Positions 1-8,856 of a stretch of 64,000 nt of DNA are shown here, piece by piece. A program made the position numbers and the translations under genes. Source of the stretch: PCC-6802 sp943367755 (lineage in GTDB: Bacteria > Cyanobacteriota > Cyanobacteriia > Pseudanabaenales > Pseudanabaenaceae); NCBI GenBank assembly GCA_943367755.1, contig CALRKB020000010.1, forward strand, positions 1-64,000, given 5' to 3'. Position 1 is the stretch's first letter. The number at the start of each line of letters is the position of its first letter. The notes beneath the pieces are model-generated. The model was not told where the DNA came from and searched no databases. It saw only the letters and a list, made by a program, of their open reading frames with translations.

Positions 1-1
1 C

Positions 2-1498
2 CAATATCGGGGCGATCGCATCTCGATGATCTTTCAGGAGCCCATGACCTCGCTCAACCCTTTATTTACCTGTGGTTATCAGATTGTTGAGACAATTCTG
101 CTACACCAGAAAGTCAGTAAAGCCCAGGCGGAAGCTCAGGCAATTCAGCTATTTACAGAAGTGCAGCTACCATCACCTGCCCAAATTATGAATCGCTATC
201 CCCACGAACTTTCTGGTGGACAGTTGCAACGGGTGATGATGGCGATCGCGATCTGCTGTAATCCGATGATTCTGATCGCTGATGAGCCAACCACAGCTTT
301 GGATGTTACCGTCCAGGCCACCATTTTAGACCTACTGAAACAGATTCAACGCGATCGCGACATGGCGATGATTTTTATCACCCACGATCTAGGTGTAATC
401 GCAAAAATTGCTGACCGCGTAGCAGTGATGTATAAGGGTAACGTCGTGGAATACGGTGATACTCTAGCGGTGTTTAGACAACCCAGCCATCCCTACACCA
501 AGGGTTTGATTGCCTGCCGCCCGCAGCCGGAGCTGATGCGCAAATTTTTACCTACCGTCAGTGATTACATGGAAGAGGTGCATGGCCAAATCATTGAAAA
601 ACAACCCGATGATTTCCGCCTGCAACAGAGCACTTCCGTTACAGAAGCCGAAGCAAAACTACAGGCTCTAAAGCAAAAGGAGCCGCTTCTACGAGTAAAA
701 AATATGTGGGTGCAATTCCCCGAGCGAGGTATTTGGGGGATGACTCGCCGCTATGTTACTGCTGTCAACGATGTCAGTTTTGAGGTTTATCCAGGTGAAA
801 CTCTCGGTTTAGTGGGTGAGTCCGGTTGCGGCAAATCCACGCTGGCGAGAGCCATTTTGCGTTTGGTACAACCCATGAGCAATAGCCAAGTTTGGTTTGA
901 TGGTAGGGATGTAACTCAGATGGCAGCAAGGGAGCTCCAAAGATTGCGTCGCGAAATGCAAATCGTCTTTCAAGATCCCTTCGGTTCGCTCAACCCGCGT
1001 ATGAGTATTGGCGAGGCGATCGCTGAGCCCTTAATCATCCACAGTGAAGAGAGTACCTTGTATAGAACCAAGTCAAGCCGCCGAGAGCGCGTAGCATATT
1101 TGTTGCAACGGGTGGGTCTGAATGCTAGCGATATGAAACGTTACCCCCACGAGTTTTCCGGCGGACAGCGGCAGCGTATTTGTATTGCCCGGGCGCTAGC
1201 CCTCAATCCCAGGCTGATCGTAGCGGACGAGTCAGTCTCAGCTTTAGATGTATCAGTGCAAGCACAGGTATTAAATTTGCTGAAGGAATTGCAGGAAGAG
1301 TTTGGTCTTACCTATATCTTTATTTCACACGATCTCAGTGTGGTGAAATTTATGAGCGATCGCATTATGGTGATGAACCGAGGCAAAATTGAAGAAATTG
1401 ATACAGCGGAGCAAATCTACAGCCAACCTCAAACCGCATATACACAAAAACTGATCAGCTCAATTCCAACTATGAATCTGGTGCAACTGGAATCTTAA
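2..1498 (+). CDS. Peptide-type ABC transporter, fused double ATP-binding protein (5' truncated)
   Basis: Two ABC ATPase domains in one chain, as in fused OppD-OppF/GsiA-type proteins that power import of peptides or nickel. The reading frame is open to the left edge, so the first Walker A lies outside the window; the visible part begins at the first Q-loop (FQEPMTSLNPL). Counting from the Met at 26, the first signature LSGGQ is at 62-66 and Walker B (LIADEPT) follows at about 83-89. The second domain carries Walker A GESGCGKST near 263, Q-loop FQDPFGSLNPR, signature FSGGQ near 378 and Walker B VADES, where the usual P is S. Each domain is followed by the oligopeptide-transporter C-terminal stretch (HPYTKGL; QTAYTQKL). 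Substrate cannot be told; permease genes would be expected upstream. Confidence 0.92.
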   Translation, partial: QYRGDRISMIFQEPMTSLNPLFTCGYQIVETILLHQKVSKAQAEAQAIQLFTEVQLPSPAQIMNRYPHELSGGQLQRVMMAIAICCNPMILIADEPTTALDVTVQATILDLLKQIQRDRDMAMIFITHDLGVIAKIADRVAVMYKGNVVEYGDTLAVFRQPSHPYTKGLIACRPQPELMRKFLPTVSDYMEEVHGQIIEKQPDDFRLQQSTSVTEAEAKLQALKQKEPLLRVKNMWVQFPERGIWGMTRRYVTAVNDVSFEVYPGETLGLVGESGCGKSTLARAILRLVQPMSNSQVWFDGRDVTQMAARELQRLRREMQIVFQDPFGSLNPRMSIGEAIAEPLIIHSEESTLYRTKSSRRERVAYLLQRVGLNASDMKRYPHEFSGGQRQRICIARALALNPRLIVADESVSALDVSVQAQVLNLLKELQEEFGLTYIFISHDLSVVKFMSDRIMVMNRGKIEEIDTAEQIYSQPQTAYTQKLISSIPTMNLVQLES

Positions 1499-1560
1499 AT
1501 ATCTACTAACAGGTACAGTTTCAACCGATAATTAATGTATATAAATCCATAAATTACACT

Positions 1561-1657
1561 AATTCTTCAAAATTGAACTAAACGTGAATCTATGTAAGGG
1601 AGAACAGCCGTCGCCCCTTCAGCAATCAGTTAATTTACTTTCGAGAATTGGTATTAC
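1561..1657. repeat. Dispersed intergenic repeat, copy 1
   Basis: About 95 bp in the gap before the MBL gene matches 9721-9808 in the same orientation. Shared blocks are TCTTCAAAATTGAACT, AATCTATGT, a GC-rich centre resembling GGGCGAACGGCC, CAGCAAT and GAGAATTGGTATTAC. The centre is a degenerate palindrome. No ORF is present. Confidence 0.75.
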
Positions 1658-1686
1658 ACACATCTAGATTAAGTTAGGTAACGTCA

Positions 1687-2661
1687 ATGCGAGTTAAGCT
1701 TTGGGGAACAAGGGGCTCACTGACAACTCCAAAATCTCCTGCCGAGATCGAAGCACGCGCCCGAGAAATCCTGTACGGCTTTTTGAAATCGGGAGGCAAT
1801 CAATTATCAGATGTGGAACCATATCTCAAGACTTTGACACCTTGTCATTTTGGTGGATTTGGTGGGGAGACCATCTGCGTAGAAGTTAGTACTAAGCAAC
1901 AGCAGATCGTGATTGATAGCGGCAGTGGCATCCGATCGCTAGGCTACGAATTGATGAAAGGTAAGTGTGGTCAGGGGCAAGGTGAGTTGCATCTTTTCTA
2001 TACGCATTTTCATTGGGATCATCTGGCGGGGTTACCCTTTTTCGTGCCGCTGTTTGTTCCTGGTAATAAGATTCATATTTATGCTGTCCAATCCGAGCTA
2101 CCAGAAATATTTCGCACCGTATTTCAAAAACCCTATTTCCCACTCACTTTAGAACAGGTGGATGCCAAACTAGAGTTCCATATCCTTAAGCCCCGACAAC
2201 CATTTCAATTAAGCGATCTAAGCATTACTCCCTATCGCCTCGATCACCCCGATCCCTGTTGGGGTTATAGAATTGAGTCGGAAGGGAAGGTGTTTTCCCA
2301 CTGTGTTGATAATGAGATGACGCGCTTTACGCGTGAGGCCTTGGGTGAAGATTTACCGCTATATCAGGGCATAGACCTGGCAGTGATGGATGCACAGTAC
2401 TCGCTGTTTGAAGCAATGGAGAAAGTTAACTGGGGGCATGGTTCTGCCGTAGGCTGTCTAGAGGTTGCTATGCGCGAAGCGATCAGCCAAATACTATTTG
2501 TGCACCACGATCCAGCGGCATCAGATACCAAAATTGCCCTGGCAGATACAGAGGCTCGTATAGTCTACGATCGCTATCTCAAAATGGCGACGCATACCAA
2601 TCGTTTGTTCCATGAGGTGAAGTGGGCATTTGTGGGGGATGGCACCTGCATTGAGCTGTGA
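1687..2661 (+). CDS. MBL-fold metallo-hydrolase
   Basis: Metallo-beta-lactamase fold hydrolase of 324 aa. The metal-binding motif THFHWDH has H107, H109, D111 and H112; further likely ligands are in LDHPDP and the late FVHHDP stretch. The N-terminus (VKLWGTRGS) and the GGFGGETICVEV block are typical of the ribonuclease Z/cyclic phosphodiesterase-like branch of the superfamily, but this is not a standard tRNase Z and the substrate is unknown. The ATG at 1687 is chosen because the conserved first strand starts directly after it. It stands alone, converging on the sugar transferase with about 40 bp between the stops. Confidence 0.85.
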   Translation: MRVKLWGTRGSLTTPKSPAEIEARAREILYGFLKSGGNQLSDVEPYLKTLTPCHFGGFGGETICVEVSTKQQQIVIDSGSGIRSLGYELMKGKCGQGQGELHLFYTHFHWDHLAGLPFFVPLFVPGNKIHIYAVQSELPEIFRTVFQKPYFPLTLEQVDAKLEFHILKPRQPFQLSDLSITPYRLDHPDPCWGYRIESEGKVFSHCVDNEMTRFTREALGEDLPLYQGIDLAVMDAQYSLFEAMEKVNWGHGSAVGCLEVAMREAISQILFVHHDPAASDTKIALADTEARIVYDRYLKMATHTNRLFHEVKWAFVGDGTCIEL

Positions 2662-2700
2662 TCGCAGCGATCCTAGATTTAATCTCATCAACATTCCTGT

Positions 2701-4110
2701 CTAATAAGCACCCTTGCTGAATAATACTATCCGTAAAGTCTCGATTAGGATTTCCAGATCGAGGTTAAATGACCAGTGATCGATATAGAATAGATCGAGA
2801 CGCGCGGCATCATCAATTGTGTCAATATTAGATCGCCCCGAAATTTGCCAAAAACCCGTAATCCCTGGTAGTACAACATGTCTAGTGTGATGCCATTCCT
2901 CAAATCGAGCTACATCTCTAACTGGTAAAGGGCGAGGCCCCACCATACTCATCTGTCCTATCAGTACGTTGAATAGTTGCGGCAGCTCATCGATACTCAT
3001 ACGGCGCAAAAAATGACCGATTGGAATAATGCGCGGGTCGTGCTTAATTTTAAACATAACCCCATCCTTACTCTCATTCAGTTGCTCCAACTCCGCCTGA
3101 CGTCGGTCGGCATCAATACACATGGTACGAAACTTCCACATCCGAAATACCTGTCCGTGCAATCCAATCCTTTCTTGGCTGTAAAAGACGCTACCTGGAG
3201 AACTGAGCTTAATGGCGATCGCGACGGTAATAAACAAGGGAGCCAGGAAAATAATGCCCAGCAGCGCACCACAGATATCAAATAGCCGCTTGAATCGATA
3301 TTCCCAAATTGCAAAGAACTCCGGTTCTATCCTAATTGTGGGCATGCCAGCGAAGATCTCAGGAGCGCCCCTGCGATGCAGCATGACTAGACTGGATGGT
3401 ACCAGCCGCAAACTAATCTGAGCAGTGCGCAATTGCCAGTACAAGTTAGATGCAAGTTTAGTTTCTGGCAAGCTATCGGCTAAAACTTCCCTGGCTCCCG
3501 AAACCTTAATTAATTGCATAGTTGATGGTAAGTGCGCCTGCGAGGCATCTACTGTACCAACAATGCGATAGCCCGTATGTGCTGCCAGCATCTCTGTGAG
3601 CAACGGCAGGCGATCGGTGGGGGCAATAATAAATACAGGGATTTGGGGGCGAGTGAAGCGAAATTGGTTCAGCAAAAGCGTTACGAACAAGCGCAAGCCA
3701 ATCACGAACACAATGCTGCTAATCCATGACGTGAAGAAAAGCGATCGCGGTGCATCTAGTTTAGGATCGTAAAAATAGGCAACTACCAAAGATAATAAGT
3801 AGATGGTACTGATCACCTGCGCCTGCTTGACGTAGTTACGCCATTGGGATGCCGCCGTATAAAAGTTGTGATAGGTAAACAGCACAATCGTAAAAAAGGC
3901 AAATAGCCAAAACAAGCTAGATAAGCCCAACCATTCCCACCACAGTAATTCTGACGGAATTGGTGCAAATGACTGATTGAGTTGCTCTGCAAAGTGCCAA
4001 GCGGTAGCAAGACCGCATAGATCCGCCAGAACGAGCACAATTGCACTAAACCAGCCAATTTCTGGTTTACGCAGCATCTGAAGTTGTTTGCTGGCTCGAA
4101 TATCACGCAT
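2701..4110 (-). CDS. Polyprenyl-phosphate sugar-1-phosphate transferase (exopolysaccharide initiation)
   Basis: Bacterial sugar transferase that would load the first sugar phosphate onto undecaprenyl phosphate at the membrane. The first half has several hydrophobic segments, followed by a soluble CoA-binding-like region (VFIIAPTDRLPLL). The C-terminal catalytic domain follows a further membrane segment and holds the hallmarks FYSQERIGLHGQVF, WKFRTM, LRRMSIDELPQ and SMVGPRPLP. An in-frame ATG at 4227 would add 39 residues (hydrophilic, cysteine-containing, unlike the family); the ATG at 4110 (MRDIRAS) is preferred, giving 469 aa, although no strong ribosome site precedes either. It is last in a minus-strand series after the GMC oxidoreductase. 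Confidence 0.85.
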   Translation of the reverse strand: MRDIRASKQLQMLRKPEIGWFSAIVLVLADLCGLATAWHFAEQLNQSFAPIPSELLWWEWLGLSSLFWLFAFFTIVLFTYHNFYTAASQWRNYVKQAQVISTIYLLSLVVAYFYDPKLDAPRSLFFTSWISSIVFVIGLRLFVTLLLNQFRFTRPQIPVFIIAPTDRLPLLTEMLAAHTGYRIVGTVDASQAHLPSTMQLIKVSGAREVLADSLPETKLASNLYWQLRTAQISLRLVPSSLVMLHRRGAPEIFAGMPTIRIEPEFFAIWEYRFKRLFDICGALLGIIFLAPLFITVAIAIKLSSPGSVFYSQERIGLHGQVFRMWKFRTMCIDADRRQAELEQLNESKDGVMFKIKHDPRIIPIGHFLRRMSIDELPQLFNVLIGQMSMVGPRPLPVRDVARFEEWHHTRHVVLPGITGFWQISGRSNIDTIDDAARLDLFYIDHWSFNLDLEILIETLRIVLFSKGAY

Positions 4111-4244
4111 AGTTTCTACTGGAGGGCGATCGCATGTCACAATTATGCACCAGCCAGTAAACATCAAGTGTTCTTTGCCTTCGATCTCCTGGTGAATAAA
4201 CCCATGGAGCAAGGCATAGAGCATCAAGGTTGGTTTCAGATCGC

Positions 4245-5798
4245 CTAAGTGTCTCTCCCAATCAATCGTTCTAGCAGGCGATCGCCTACCCTCAGAGCAT
4301 TAGCAATAATTGTCAAAGTCGGATTCACTGCCGCACTGGAACGGAAGAAACTACCATCGACGACGTAGAGATTATCGACATCGTGGGTGCGGCAATCCAG
4401 ATCGAGCACGGAATCAGCCGGATCTTCGCCAAAGCGACAGGTGCCGCACTGGTGCGCTACTCCCTGGATGGGAATTTTTTTGCGGAAATAGAGAGAACAG
4501 GGCAGAATTGTATCCCCGCAGTTAATCGACTTCAATATACCAGTCCAACGATCTAGCAGGCGATCGAAGCCTACTGAGTTATTATCCGCATACTGAAGCT
4601 GAATTTTGCCGTTGCTGACACTGACGCGATTGTTGGGATCGGGTAAATCCTCAGCCGTCAACCACCAATCTACCGAACGTCTAGCCACTTCATCCAAAGC
4701 CATGCCTGGTGCAAACTTAGGTGCATCCAAGGCAATCATATCCTTGTTGACTTTGCCGAGTAACTGGACGTGACCCATGGGGTAATCGAATCCTGGCTCA
4801 CCCCAATAGAAATCGTTTACTGCCATCGTCTTTTGGAAGGTTGTGGGATTCTCCTTTTGCGTGATGCCTACAATTGCACCATTCTGGTGCTTCATGAAAT
4901 TCCGTCCAACCATATCGGAACTGTTGGCTAAACCATTGGGATGACGATCGCTAGCAGAACGCAATAACAACACGGCAGAATTAATCGCACCGCAAGCTAC
5001 GACGACGATATCAGCAGAGAAGTTTGTGATGCAATCGCCATGCTTAACCTCTACACTGGTGACTTCCTTCCCAGATGGACTGGTGTGGAGGCGTAGAACT
5101 TCAGCTTCGGTCAGCAAAGTCAGATTGTCAAATGATGTGGCTGGCTGTACGCAGTTAACATCTGCGTCGGCTTTACCATTCACCAGACAGGGGAATCCGT
5201 CGCAAGTATCGCAGCGAATACATGCCCCAAGACGACGATTTACTTCATTCAACTTGATTGCTAGAGGCAGATAAAAAGGATTTAATCCCTTTGCTTTGAG
5301 GTCGTCATGAATCTCTTGAATGCGCGGTTCGTGACTAATATGTGGGAAAGGATAAGCCTCCCTAGCAGGTGGTTCGGTGGGATCGAGTCCTCTTTGACCA
5401 TGCACTTCGTAGAGTTTCTCCGCTTCTGTATAGTAAGGTTCAAAGTCTCGGTATTTTAGTGGCCATTCAGGAGAAATACCACCTTTATGTACGACGCGAT
5501 CGAAGTCCCGTTCGCGCCAGCGAAATAGCGCTCCGCCATAGACTTTGGTGTTACCTCCCACCCAATATCCCGTACCTGGATGGATTTCGCTACCATCTCG
5601 GTCATGCCAGACTTCTGTGGTATGGTATCGTTCTTTTTGAAAGACCTGTACTGTATCCCAATTTGATTTCTCTCTAGGTAAGAAAGCACCGCGTTCCAGC
5701 ACCAGAATCTTCTTACCACTAGGAGCTAGGCGATAAGCTAATGTGCTGCCGCCCGCACCCGTACCGATAATAATGACGTCGTAATGATTTGCAGACAT
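4245..5798 (-). CDS. GMC family FAD oxidoreductase
   Basis: Glucose-methanol-choline type flavoprotein of 517 aa, oxidising an alcohol or sugar. The FAD-binding motif GTGAGGSTLAYRLA is near residue 12 and the adenine-binding acidic residue follows in LVLERG. GYWVGGNTKVYGGALFRW is the second FAD contact. The C-terminal active-site region includes HQCGTCRFG (His) and NPTLTIIANALR (Asn), the usual His/Asn pair. A cysteine group CIRCDTCDGFPC in the middle matches the cluster-like motif seen in a subset of prokaryotic GMC enzymes. It lies downstream of DoxX, NDH-2, aquaporin and SDR genes on the same strand. Substrate and electron acceptor are not evident. Confidence 0.9.
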   Translation of the reverse strand: MSANHYDVIIIGTGAGGSTLAYRLAPSGKKILVLERGAFLPREKSNWDTVQVFQKERYHTTEVWHDRDGSEIHPGTGYWVGGNTKVYGGALFRWRERDFDRVVHKGGISPEWPLKYRDFEPYYTEAEKLYEVHGQRGLDPTEPPAREAYPFPHISHEPRIQEIHDDLKAKGLNPFYLPLAIKLNEVNRRLGACIRCDTCDGFPCLVNGKADADVNCVQPATSFDNLTLLTEAEVLRLHTSPSGKEVTSVEVKHGDCITNFSADIVVVACGAINSAVLLLRSASDRHPNGLANSSDMVGRNFMKHQNGAIVGITQKENPTTFQKTMAVNDFYWGEPGFDYPMGHVQLLGKVNKDMIALDAPKFAPGMALDEVARRSVDWWLTAEDLPDPNNRVSVSNGKIQLQYADNNSVGFDRLLDRWTGILKSINCGDTILPCSLYFRKKIPIQGVAHQCGTCRFGEDPADSVLDLDCRTHDVDNLYVVDGSFFRSSAAVNPTLTIIANALRVGDRLLERLIGRDT

Positions 5799-5834
5799 AG
5801 GTTTAACCGATTATTTGTTTATTGCAGATAAATG

Positions 5835-5880
5835 TAGGGGGTAGGAGGAATGCAGTTAGGGGTAGCGCCCCTTTACCTAG
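5835..5880. repeat. GC-rich palindromic intergenic repeat
   Basis: The 127-bp gap between doxX and the GMC gene holds a TGTAGGGGG-type start and a small hairpin AGGGG-TAGCG-CCCCT. This resembles the tgtaggggc-type palindromes common between cyanobacterial genes. Two relatives are at 6488-6512 and 49398-49465. Confidence 0.5.
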
Positions 5881-5925
5881 GCCTAAATATTGAGGCGATC
5901 GCGGAGGGATTGCCATTGCAAACGG

Positions 5926-6453
5926 TTATGAACCGATCGCTGTTAATTGTTTGCTTCTTTCTGCAAGTCGACGCGCCTGAAACTTCTTTGCTTCCACGTC
6001 ATAGGCAATGCATATCCAGATCAGGGTCATGAATAGGATGTTCTTATTAAAACTCTCTGCACCATTGGGGAATAGGCTACCTGCTGGAATAATGCCAAAG
6101 GCCAGCACGATACTGAGCGTCATCAAAATTAAAATCAATCCTGTCCATCTCACCCAGAAGCCCAAAGCAAATAGCAACCCGAATACGATTTCAGCTCCTG
6201 GCAACAACCATGCGTAGGGAATCGCAATCAGCGCAGGTAGCGGCCCTATACCTTCCCAGCCAGCAGGGAATGGGCCCCATAACTGCAGCTTTAAGGTTAC
6301 AACTGTTTGATAGAATCCGTTGGGAACGCTAAAGTTGAGATAGTTGGCAACCCCAGAGAAAAAGAAAAACATACCCATGAGGATGCGATTGATCGTCAGT
6401 GCTTTCTTGAGGGATAGCTTATGGAAAGGAATCAATTGTTTGAGATTGAGCAT
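5926..6453 (-). CDS. DoxX family membrane protein
   Basis: Small integral membrane protein of 175 aa with four hydrophobic segments (for example RILMGMFFFFSGVANYL and the WTGLILILMTLSIVLAFGI stretch). The pattern matches DoxX/DoxD-like proteins, which are associated with quinone-linked oxidases and thiol stress. An in-frame ATG at 6498 exists, but the ATG at 6453 (MLNLKQ) is preceded by AGGAG at good spacing and gives the normal family length. It sits between NDH-2 and the GMC oxidoreductase, suggesting a role in the same redox cluster. No catalytic residues can be assigned. Confidence 0.82.
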   Translation of the reverse strand: MLNLKQLIPFHKLSLKKALTINRILMGMFFFFSGVANYLNFSVPNGFYQTVVTLKLQLWGPFPAGWEGIGPLPALIAIPYAWLLPGAEIVFGLLFALGFWVRWTGLILILMTLSIVLAFGIIPAGSLFPNGAESFNKNILFMTLIWICIAYDVEAKKFQARRLAERSKQLTAIGS

Positions 6454-6487
6454 GATTTTGTCTCCTGGTAAAAATTGCGATGTGTAA

Positions 6488-6512
6488 TGTAGGGGCAATC
6501 CCTATATGGTTG
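6488..6512. repeat. Short palindromic repeat
   Basis: TGTAGGGGCAATCC...GGTTGCCC forms a stem (GGGCAA with TTGCCC plus CC/GG) in the gap upstream of doxX. It belongs to the same tgtaggggc type as 5835-5880. Confidence 0.5.
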
Positions 6513-6552
6513 CCCAGCAGTTGTCATGTGCGGTTGTCATGTAATGAACTAA

Positions 6553-8022
6553 CTATTTGATAGGAGGTGCTGGCGCAAGTCGATCCAACAATACAGGTAA
6601 CCCCGACCAGCCAAAATTTTGATGGAATTGCTGAGGATTTGCAGCCCTAAAAGTCAAAGGTAAGGCAAGAATTAGTCCTGCGGCGATCGCCGCAACTCCA
6701 GACCACAAAACTCTTCGCTCTGGTTGTTCTAAATCGTCTTCAATCTCGATCTCATAATCTGGAGTCGCAATCTGTGTCTGGTGGCGGTGGAAAATTTCAT
6801 CGGTTAACCATTCTGTTGTGACTTTGAGATTACGCGTGGGAGTAGGTAGAAGATCTAAATATGTGGCTTCCCGAATTAGATGTCCTGCTTTACCTTTGAT
6901 TTCTAGACGATCGAAGAGATTGGCAACACCTTCACCTAATCCTAGCTTCATCAATGTACCGCGCATCGTAATGCGAGCAGGGCTGAGCATATTACCCTGA
7001 GCTAATGCTTTGAGATTGTGGGCGATCGCTGTTCCCTGTTGATAAGCAGCTTGGGCTGTAGCAGGTTGGGGATTGGAGTCAATATAAGCGCAATCGCCAC
7101 CCACAAATACCTCTGGAAAGTCCGGCAGCTGTAGTGTGGGAGTTACTTGCAAGCGTCCACGCTTGTCTTTATGTGTAGATGGGATCGGCAAATCTCGCAG
7201 TAGTGGCAAAGGTTCAGTGCCAGCCGTCCAGGCGATCGCCTTCGCAGGTAAAAAATGCATCTGGTCTTGTTTTGTGTACTCCAGACCATCGGCACTAATT
7301 CCAGTCACTGCAGCATCCAAAAGTAGCTCCACTGGGACAGTACGGTTTTGGAGAGCAGCTTTTGCCGTATCACGCAAGCGGCTATTAATATCTCCTTTGA
7401 GAATCTCATCGCTACGATTTACTAATACCACGCGTAACTCCTCAGGATCTGCACCTGCTTCTGTGCACCAGATCGGCATGAGGTCAGCTAGGGTACAGGC
7501 AAGTTCTACACCTGCGGGGCCCGCACCGATAATTGCTACAGTTAGCAGTTGTTTGCGTGCCTCAGGATCTTTGGCCTGAGCTGCTTGATTCAGATTATCT
7601 TTGATGCGATGACTGAGTGAGATCGCTTCATCCGCCGAAGTAAAAGGCAGAGCATATTCAGCCGCCCCAGGCGTATCGAAGTACGTAGTTTTGCCACCTA
7701 AAGCCAGAACTAAATTGCTGTAATAGTAGGTTTTCCCAGAATCTAGAACGACACGACGCTTGGGCAGATCGATCGCCGTGACGGCATCCTGCACAAAGTT
7801 TACGCTGCTTCCTGCCAGTAACTCTTCATAGAGAGGACAGACCTGTTCGCAATGCATTTCGCCACTGAGAAGTTCGTATAGTAGAGGTTTGAAGCAAAAG
7901 TTACGGCGGCGATCGATCAAAACTATGGAGTGAGGATAGTTTTGATGGCTGAGGTGTAGGGCTGCGAATAAGCCCACAAAGCCACCACCAAGGATTACAG
8001 TCGAATTTAGTGCCTGACTCAT
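6553..8022 (-). CDS. Type II NAD(P)H dehydrogenase (NDH-2 like)
   Basis: FAD/NAD(P)-dependent oxidoreductase of 489 aa of the NDH-2/Ndb type, passing electrons from NAD(P)H to quinone without proton pumping. The FAD motif GGGFVGLFAALHLS is at residues 12-25, and the second dinucleotide motif GAGPAGVELACTLA lies near 165. FVGGDCAYID is the conserved late FAD contact. After the catalytic part come a charged linker (EIEIEDDLEQPERR) and a hydrophobic segment (VLWSGVAAIAAGLILALPL) that probably anchors it to a membrane. An AGGTGA ribosome site precedes the ATG. The gap to the aquaporin stop is about 33 bp, consistent with one transcript. Confidence 0.88.
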   Translation of the reverse strand: MSQALNSTVILGGGFVGLFAALHLSHQNYPHSIVLIDRRRNFCFKPLLYELLSGEMHCEQVCPLYEELLAGSSVNFVQDAVTAIDLPKRRVVLDSGKTYYYSNLVLALGGKTTYFDTPGAAEYALPFTSADEAISLSHRIKDNLNQAAQAKDPEARKQLLTVAIIGAGPAGVELACTLADLMPIWCTEAGADPEELRVVLVNRSDEILKGDINSRLRDTAKAALQNRTVPVELLLDAAVTGISADGLEYTKQDQMHFLPAKAIAWTAGTEPLPLLRDLPIPSTHKDKRGRLQVTPTLQLPDFPEVFVGGDCAYIDSNPQPATAQAAYQQGTAIAHNLKALAQGNMLSPARITMRGTLMKLGLGEGVANLFDRLEIKGKAGHLIREATYLDLLPTPTRNLKVTTEWLTDEIFHRHQTQIATPDYEIEIEDDLEQPERRVLWSGVAAIAAGLILALPLTFRAANPQQFHQNFGWSGLPVLLDRLAPAPPIK

Positions 8023-8055
8023 AAAGATTCACCTGAGATGAGAAAAGAGAAGAGT

Positions 8056-8856
8056 TTAAAATTTCCCACATCCCTGCTGACAGCAGTTTGGGCTAATACA
8101 GGGTGTTTCACTATTTGGGCAAAGCTTACAGCATAGTTCGGACTGACGCTTCTTTTTTCCCTGACGCAGATAGACTTCTGCGGCAAGTAGCATCCCCAAC
8201 GGTGGGGCGATAAAATAGAGCCAAATCGCTTGCCAGATCTGGGCAGGCAGGGCAGAGGCAAGAGTGCGGGCCGGATTCATGCTCATCCCTGAGATCGGTG
8301 CTTCAAAGGTAATATACATTACGACCAGTATCCCCGCACATATACCCGTAAACTGCGATATCCGCATGTGATTAGATATATTGAGAACTATGGTCATCAA
8401 TCCGAAAGAGATTGCCAACTCTGCTAAAAATGCGGCCAGTTCGCCCTCTTTGCCTGGGATTGTGACAATGTAGTTGACTGATGGATCGGCGATCGCAGCT
8501 CCCAGTAAAATTGATGCCAACCACAAACCCGTCAATCCGCCTATACACTGCGCCATGATATAAAAACAGGCATCCCATGTCTGAATTTTCTTGAGCCGCC
8601 AGAAGGTTAGCGTCACCGCTGGGTTAAGATGCGCACCCGATCGCTTGCCCCAAGGAGAATAAATAATCGCGATCGCGGTTAACCCCATGGCTACACCAAT
8701 TAGGAAGCGGCGTAAGAGAGGATCGGCGATCGCTTGCCGCAGCGGCGAAGTGGGAAGTTCCAGTAATGATGTCACCACACTGGCAGAAATCATGAAGATC
8801 CCCAGGCCCGCAGCTTCGATCGCATATTCAGGATAGTGGTGACGTAGAGTATTCAT
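8056..8856 (-). CDS. MIP/aquaporin family channel with cysteine-rich C-terminal tail
   Basis: Aquaporin-like channel of 266 aa with both NPA-type boxes (HLNPAVTLTFW near residue 76 and SMNPARTLASALP near 195) and six hydrophobic segments. It would pass water or small neutral solutes. After the last membrane segment the protein carries an unusual tail containing seven cysteines (LCCKLCPN...TPCISPNCCQQGCGKF), which is not part of the family core and looks metal- or redox-responsive. The start overlaps the stop of the upstream SDR gene by one base (TAATG), implying translational coupling. The tail is discussed as a separate finding. Confidence 0.9.
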   Translation of the reverse strand: MNTLRHHYPEYAIEAAGLGIFMISASVVTSLLELPTSPLRQAIADPLLRRFLIGVAMGLTAIAIIYSPWGKRSGAHLNPAVTLTFWRLKKIQTWDACFYIMAQCIGGLTGLWLASILLGAAIADPSVNYIVTIPGKEGELAAFLAELAISFGLMTIVLNISNHMRISQFTGICAGILVVMYITFEAPISGMSMNPARTLASALPAQIWQAIWLYFIAPPLGMLLAAEVYLRQGKKKRQSELCCKLCPNSETPCISPNCCQQGCGKF

